Origin: Bifidobacterium cuniculi
GTDB lineage: Bacteria > Actinomycetota > Actinomycetes > Actinomycetales > Bifidobacteriaceae
Assembly (NCBI RefSeq): GCF_000741575.1
Contig: NZ_JGYV01000025.1
Location: forward strand, 1-50,252
Length of the DNA stretch: 50,252 nt
Direction of reading: 5' to 3'
Below are positions 46,817 through 50,252 of the stretch, in pieces. The first letter of the stretch is position 1. Each line of letters opens with the position of its first letter. The translations under genes and the position numbers were made by a program. A model generated the notes under the pieces. It was given only the letters and a program-made list of their open reading frames with translations. It had not been told where the DNA came from and ran no database searches.

Positions 46817-46877
46817 TGCCGTATCAGTCCTTCGCGCCGTGGGCATCGTCAGCGGCCTGACGACCGCACAGGGACAT

Positions 46878-46883
46878 ATTATA
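46878..46883 (-). promoter_or_regulatory. Consensus -10 box for the DXS-like gene
   Basis: TATAAT on the minus strand is a perfect consensus -10, about 62 bp before the start codon. AAGGA lies before the ATG. The same bases read TATAGT-like on the plus strand, so they could also serve the divergent MDR gene. Confidence 0.5.
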
Positions 46884-46939
46884 GTAGGCCGGAACATATT
46901 CGCGCCGATCGTTTGGTCGGCAACGCGAAAGGAGCAGCC

Positions 46940-47944
46940 ATGCTGGCCGTATACGCCGCTGACGTCAATCCCGGGGACCCGCTGGCCGCGCTCGCGGTGG
47001 GCGAACTCGACGAGCCGGAGGCCCCCGCCGGCTGGGTGCCCGTCCGCACGCGCGCCGTCACCGTCAACCACCACGACCTGTGGTCCCTGGCGGGGGTGGG
47101 ACTGCGGGCCGGGCAGACGCCCATGATCCTGGGCACCGACCTGTGCGGCGTGCTGGAACATGCGCCCGCCGGGCGCCCCGACCTGCACGACGGCGACGAG
47201 GTCGTCGCCTACACCGTCATCGACGCCGACACCGCCGGCGTCGTGCCAGGCGTCCGACGCAGCATCCTGTCCGAACGCCACCCGGGCACGATGTCGCAGG
47301 TCGTGCGCGTGCCCGCCGCGAACCTCTTCGCCAAGCCCGTGCACTGCACGCCCGCGCAGGCCGCGGCCCTGGGCACGAGCTGGCTGACGGCCTACAGCAT
47401 GCTGTTCTCCCCGGTCACCGGCGCGCGCGTCCAGCCCGGCGACAGCGTCCTGGTGCAGGGTGCCTCGGGCGGCGTGGCCAGCGCCGCCATCCAGCTGGCG
47501 CACGCCGCCGGCCTCGAGGTCTTCGCCACGGGGCGCACGGAAGCGAAACGCGACTACGCCGCTGCACTCGGCGCCGATGCCGTCCTCGAACCGGGCGGCC
47601 GCCTGCCGCACAAGGTCGACGCGGTGATCGACTCGGTCGGCGCCGACACCTGGGGCCACTCGATCCGCAGCGTGCGTCCCGGCGGCACCGTGGTGACCTG
47701 CGGCGCCACGAGCGGCGACCAGCCGGGCGCCGAACTGACGCGCATCTTCTTCCAGGACATCCGCATCCAGGGCAACACGATGGGTACGCGCGCCGACTTC
47801 GCCCGTCTGCTGCGCTTCGTGGAACACGCCGGCCTCGTCCCCGCCATCCACGCGACCCACCCGGCCGAACGTGCCCGCGACGCCTTCGCGCAGGTCATGG
47901 CCGGCGACTTCCTGGGCAAGGTGGCCATCGACTTCCCCGCCTGA
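46940..47944 (+). CDS. Zinc-independent MDR / NADPH:quinone oxidoreductase-like enzyme
   Basis: The 334-residue medium-chain dehydrogenase/reductase has an N-terminal GroES-like domain ([23 protein letters not shown]) and a Rossmann domain with the nucleotide motif [22 protein letters not shown] and [28 protein letters not shown]. Clustered structural-zinc cysteines are absent, as in quinone oxidoreductases. It probably reduces quinones or enals with NADPH. AAAGGAG lies 6 nt before the ATG. It is divergent from the DXS-like gene and followed by a strong hairpin. Confidence 0.85.
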   Translation: MLAVYAADVNPGDPLAALAVGELDEPEAPAGWVPVRTRAVTVNHHDLWSLAGVGLRAGQTPMILGTDLCGVLEHAPAGRPDLHDGDEVVAYTVIDADTAGVVPGVRRSILSERHPGTMSQVVRVPAANLFAKPVHCTPAQAAALGTSWLTAYSMLFSPVTGARVQPGDSVLVQGASGGVASAAIQLAHAAGLEVFATGRTEAKRDYAAALGADAVLEPGGRLPHKVDAVIDSVGADTWGHSIRSVRPGGTVVTCGATSGDQPGAELTRIFFQDIRIQGNTMGTRADFARLLRFVEHAGLVPAIHATHPAERARDAFAQVMAGDFLGKVAIDFPA

Positions 47945-47951
47945 CGTCTCA

Positions 47952-47981
47952 CGGCCGGCACCCCGCCGGGGCTGCCGGCCG
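47952..47981 (+). terminator. Strong GC hairpin after the MDR gene
   Basis: CGGCCGGCA-CCCC pairs with GGGG-(C)-TGCCGGCCG, a 13-bp stem with a single-base bulge and GCC loop, 8 bp after the stop. There is no T-tract. It is a probable terminator separating this gene from purEK, whose -10-like TACAGT is at 47994-47999. Confidence 0.65.
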
Positions 47982-48038
47982 CCTGATGGCGTACAGTGGT
48001 GCGGGTATCCAATCTGCCGACCGAAACGAGGGAAGACA

Positions 48039-48536
48039 ATGGCAGCACAGGACCCGCAAGTCGCCGTCATCATGGGATCGGCCAGCGACTGGGAGACGAT
48101 GAGACACGCATGCGACATGCTCGACCGGTTCGGCGTGCCCTACCTGAAGCAGGTCGTCTCCGCACACCGCACGCCCGAACTCATGGCCGAGTTCGCGCAC
48201 GGTGCGCGCGACCGCGGCATCAAGGTGATCATCGCCGGTGCCGGCGGCGCCGCCCACCTGCCGGGCATGGTCGCCGCGCAGACCACGCTGCCCGTCATCG
48301 GCGTGCCCGTGCAGTCGCGCGCCCTGTCCGGCCTCGACTCGCTGCTGTCCATCGTGCAGATGCCCGGCGGCATCCCCGTGGCGACCACCGCGATCGGCAA
48401 GTCCGGCGCCACCAACGCCGGACTGCTCGCCGTGAGCATGCTGTCCATGACGGACGCCGCCCTGGCGGACGCCCTGCAGGCCTATCGTGACGAACTCAAG
48501 GACAAGGTGGAGGAGTCCAATGCCCAGCTGGTCTGA
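48039..48536 (+). CDS. purE: N5-carboxyaminoimidazole ribonucleotide mutase (class I PurE)
   Basis: PurE converts N5-CAIR to CAIR in purine synthesis. The 165-residue protein has the class I motifs GSASDWETM (residues 13-21), SAHRTPE (with the catalytic-site His) and [18 protein letters not shown]. Length is typical and the enzyme is normally octameric. The ribosome-binding site is GAGGGAAG. It overlaps purK by 17 bp, the standard pair in which PurK supplies N5-CAIR. Confidence 0.96.
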   Translation: MAAQDPQVAVIMGSASDWETMRHACDMLDRFGVPYLKQVVSAHRTPELMAEFAHGARDRGIKVIIAGAGGAAHLPGMVAAQTTLPVIGVPVQSRALSGLDSLLSIVQMPGGIPVATTAIGKSGATNAGLLAVSMLSMTDAALADALQAYRDELKDKVEESNAQLV

Positions 48537-49671
48537 GGAACACGGCGTGCTCGCACCCGGCGCGACCATCGGCATCGTCGGCGGCGGCCAGCTGGGCCGC
48601 ATGATGGCGTTGAGCGCGAAATACATGGGCTTCAGGGTGGGCGTGCTCGACCCCACCGAGGACTGCCCGACCGCACAGGTCGCCGACTTCCAGGTCGTCG
48701 CCGACTACGACGACCATGAGGCGATCCGCGAACTGGCCAGCCGCAGCGACGTGCTCACCTACGAATTCGAGAACGTGGACGCCGACGCACTCGACGCGGT
48801 ACGCGACCTGGCGGCCATCCCGCAGGGCACCGACCTGCTGCGCGTGACCCAGAACCGCGTCGCCGAGAAGACCTTCATCAACGACCACGGCGTCGCCACC
48901 GCCCCCTGGGAGGCCGTTAACAACCATGCCGAACTGGAGGACGCCTTGGGACGCATCGGCTACCCGGCCGTGCTCAAGACCTGCGAGGGCGGCTACGACG
49001 GCCACGGCCAGATCGTGCTGCGCGAGCCTGCCGACCTGCAGGACGTATGGCCCGACGACGCCTTCCCGCCGGCGATCCTCGAAGGCTTCGTCGACTTCGA
49101 CTACGAGGCGTCCATCCTCGTGTCCGGCAACGGCGGCGACTACGTGACCTTCCCGGTGGTGCGCAACATCCACCGCAACAACATCCTGCACATGACCCTC
49201 GCACCCGCGCAGATCGACGACGCCATCGCCGCGCGCGCCCGCGACCTCGCGCTCGCGCTGGCGGACGGCTTCACGCTGGCCGGCACGCTCGCCATCGAAC
49301 TGTTCGTCACCCGCGACGGCCAGGTCATCGTCAACGAGCTTGCGCCGCGCCCGCACAACTCCGGCCACTACACCATCGAAGCGTGCGACTTCGACCAGTT
49401 CGACCTGCACGTGCGCGGCATCGCCGGCTGGCCGCTGCAGGAGCCGACCCTGCTGTCCCCGGCGGTCATGGCCAATGTACTCGGCCAGCACGTCGCGCCG
49501 ACGCGCGCCGCACTGCCCGACCACCCTGAATGGCACGTCCACGACTACGGCAAGGCCGAGGTCAAGCACAACCGCAAGATGGGGCACATCACCGTGCTCA
49601 CCGACGACCCCGAACAGGCCATGGCCGACCTCGAGGCGAGCGGCTGCTGGGACGACGTGCGCGTAGAATGA
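48520..49671 (+). CDS. purK: N5-carboxyaminoimidazole ribonucleotide synthase
   Basis: PurK is an ATP-grasp enzyme that carboxylates AIR to N5-CAIR using bicarbonate and ATP. The 383-residue protein starts [11 protein letters not shown] at 48520, within the purE end, with GTGGAGGAG 5-6 nt upstream. Family landmarks: [29 protein letters not shown], the ATP-grasp loop [14 protein letters not shown], and [24 protein letters not shown]. The end contains a TAGAAT (49663-49668) that may be the -10 of the downstream regulator. Confidence 0.96.
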   Translation: MPSWSEEHGVLAPGATIGIVGGGQLGRMMALSAKYMGFRVGVLDPTEDCPTAQVADFQVVADYDDHEAIRELASRSDVLTYEFENVDADALDAVRDLAAIPQGTDLLRVTQNRVAEKTFINDHGVATAPWEAVNNHAELEDALGRIGYPAVLKTCEGGYDGHGQIVLREPADLQDVWPDDAFPPAILEGFVDFDYEASILVSGNGGDYVTFPVVRNIHRNNILHMTLAPAQIDDAIAARARDLALALADGFTLAGTLAIELFVTRDGQVIVNELAPRPHNSGHYTIEACDFDQFDLHVRGIAGWPLQEPTLLSPAVMANVLGQHVAPTRAALPDHPEWHVHDYGKAEVKHNRKMGHITVLTDDPEQAMADLEASGCWDDVRVE

Positions 49672-49710
49672 CGCGCTGACATCCGTCCGACGGCACAAGA
49701 CAGAGGCGAT

Positions 49711-50103
49711 ATGGCCCGCAACACGCACCAGAAAGACACTATCCGGGAAGCATTGCGCGAACGCTCCGCCTTCATCTCCGCGCAGCAGCTGCACCAGCAG
49801 CTCGAAGAGCGGGGGGAGCGGATCGCGCTGGCCACGGTCTACCGGCAGCTCAATGCGCTTGCCGACTCCGGGCAGGTGGACACCGTGCGCATGGGCGGCG
49901 AACAGCTGTACCGCTACTGCGGCGCCGACGGGCACCATCACCACCTGATCTGTACGTCCTGCGGCAGGACGGTCGCCATCGACCCGCCGAGCGAGAGCTG
50001 GCTGCGGTCCGTGACCGCCGAGCATGGCTTCACCCTGCAGTCGCACACCCTGGAGGTCTTCGGCCTGTGCCCGGAGTGTCAGGCGCAGGATGGCGACGCA
50101 TAG
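49711..50103 (+). CDS. Fur-family metalloregulator
   Basis: The 130-residue regulator has an N-terminal winged-helix DNA-binding domain (SAQQLHQQLEERGERIALATVYRQLNALADSGQV) and a C-terminal metal/dimerisation domain with GHHHHLICTSC and a final CPEC, giving the two CxxC pairs of the structural zinc site. Zur and Fur cannot be separated by sight. The missing His/Asp-rich tail makes a zinc or redox role as likely as iron. A TAGAAT -10 lies within the purK end and GAGGCGA before the ATG. An insertion sequence seems to begin about 20 bp downstream. Confidence 0.9.
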   Translation: MARNTHQKDTIREALRERSAFISAQQLHQQLEERGERIALATVYRQLNALADSGQVDTVRMGGEQLYRYCGADGHHHHLICTSCGRTVAIDPPSESWLRSVTAEHGFTLQSHTLEVFGLCPECQAQDGDA

Positions 50104-50121
50104 AAACCTCTCGTTTTTCCG

Positions 50122-50252
50122 TGACTGTTCTCAGGGTTCCGAAATTAAAGCGGGCACCGGGTCCGGATGCTTTCCGAGATTAAAGCGGGCACCCGGACGA
50201 GGGCGAATCCCAACTTAAAGCGGGCACCGGGTCGAAGAACTTTTCAGTTCTT
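50122..50252. mobile_element. Left end of a probable IS21-like insertion sequence (runs out of the window)
   Basis: TTAAAGCGGGCACC occurs three times at 50145, 50180 and 50215, an exact 35-bp period, with partly conserved flanks (CCGGGTC after copies one and three). Several direct repeats inside the terminus, next to a TG dinucleotide (50122 or 50126), fit IS21-family ends, where the transposase binds multiple sites. No transposase reading frame is visible yet. The family assignment is inference. Confidence 0.55.

Noticed and set aside
46817..48118. Upstream extension of the DXS-like frame to 1040 codons on the minus strand
   Set aside because: The extra 430 codons are antisense to the MDR gene and purE and have no recognisable domain. 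A good promoter and ribosome-binding site precede the start at 46816.
50145..50228. CRISPR array
   Set aside because: Only three 14-bp repeats with about 21-bp intervals, partly similar intervals, and no cas genes. A transposon end explains it better.

Overview
The window is high-GC, gene-dense actinobacterial chromosome and most likely comes from a Bifidobacterium. This rests on the actinobacterial-type DapD, the ftsE-ftsX-secreted CHAP hydrolase-smpB cluster, LuxS, a divergent DXS-like enzyme, and several promoters whose -10 box sits 8 nt before the start codon (leaderless mRNAs). The genus is my inference from protein sequences and gene order; no 16S gene is present.

Layout. 0-7 kb holds housekeeping genes: dapD (minus strand), a 42-residue membrane peptide, prfB, ftsE with a long C-terminal extension, ftsX, a CHAP-domain cell-wall hydrolase and smpB. 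7-11 kb is a polar amino-acid ABC transporter with two tandem paralogous binding lipoproteins, one permease and one ATPase, followed by an orphan LuxR-type response regulator. 12-17 kb has glmS overlapping an RluA-type pseudouridine synthase, an orphan sugar-binding lipoprotein and coaX. 17-22 kb is a five-gene oligopeptide/dipeptide ABC operon. recQ and an acyltransferase-like membrane protein follow.

25.8-29.2 kb is the most irregular stretch. It has a 50-codon ORF coupled to an AlkD-like gene, a GNAT gene broken by an amber codon, a 240-bp MITE-like inverted repeat with an AT-rich centre, a DUF1295 membrane protein, and a low-GC DUF4230-like membrane-anchored gene whose promoter spacer contains 11 cytosines (possible phase variation). 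gldA, luxS, a second GNAT, alr, a dGTPase-like HD hydrolase and dnaG continue to 36.6 kb.

36.7-44.8 kb carries an SLC13-type permease and then a complete type I Wadjet anti-plasmid system (jetA-jetB-jetC-jetD, overlapping genes, one likely promoter). It abuts a tRNA-Arg(UCU) gene whose -10 box coincides with the jetD stop codon. A 107-bp near-perfect palindrome separates the tRNA from a convergent DXS-like gene. The window ends with a quinone-oxidoreductase-like MDR enzyme, purE-purK, a Fur-family regulator and, from about 50,122, what looks like the end of an insertion sequence with three terminal repeats at an exact 35-bp period.

I found no CRISPR array, rRNA or prophage. Wadjet is a described system. 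The less explained items are the palindromes, the MITE-like element, the poly-C promoter, the recurrent AT-rich terminator hairpin and the two small ORFs.
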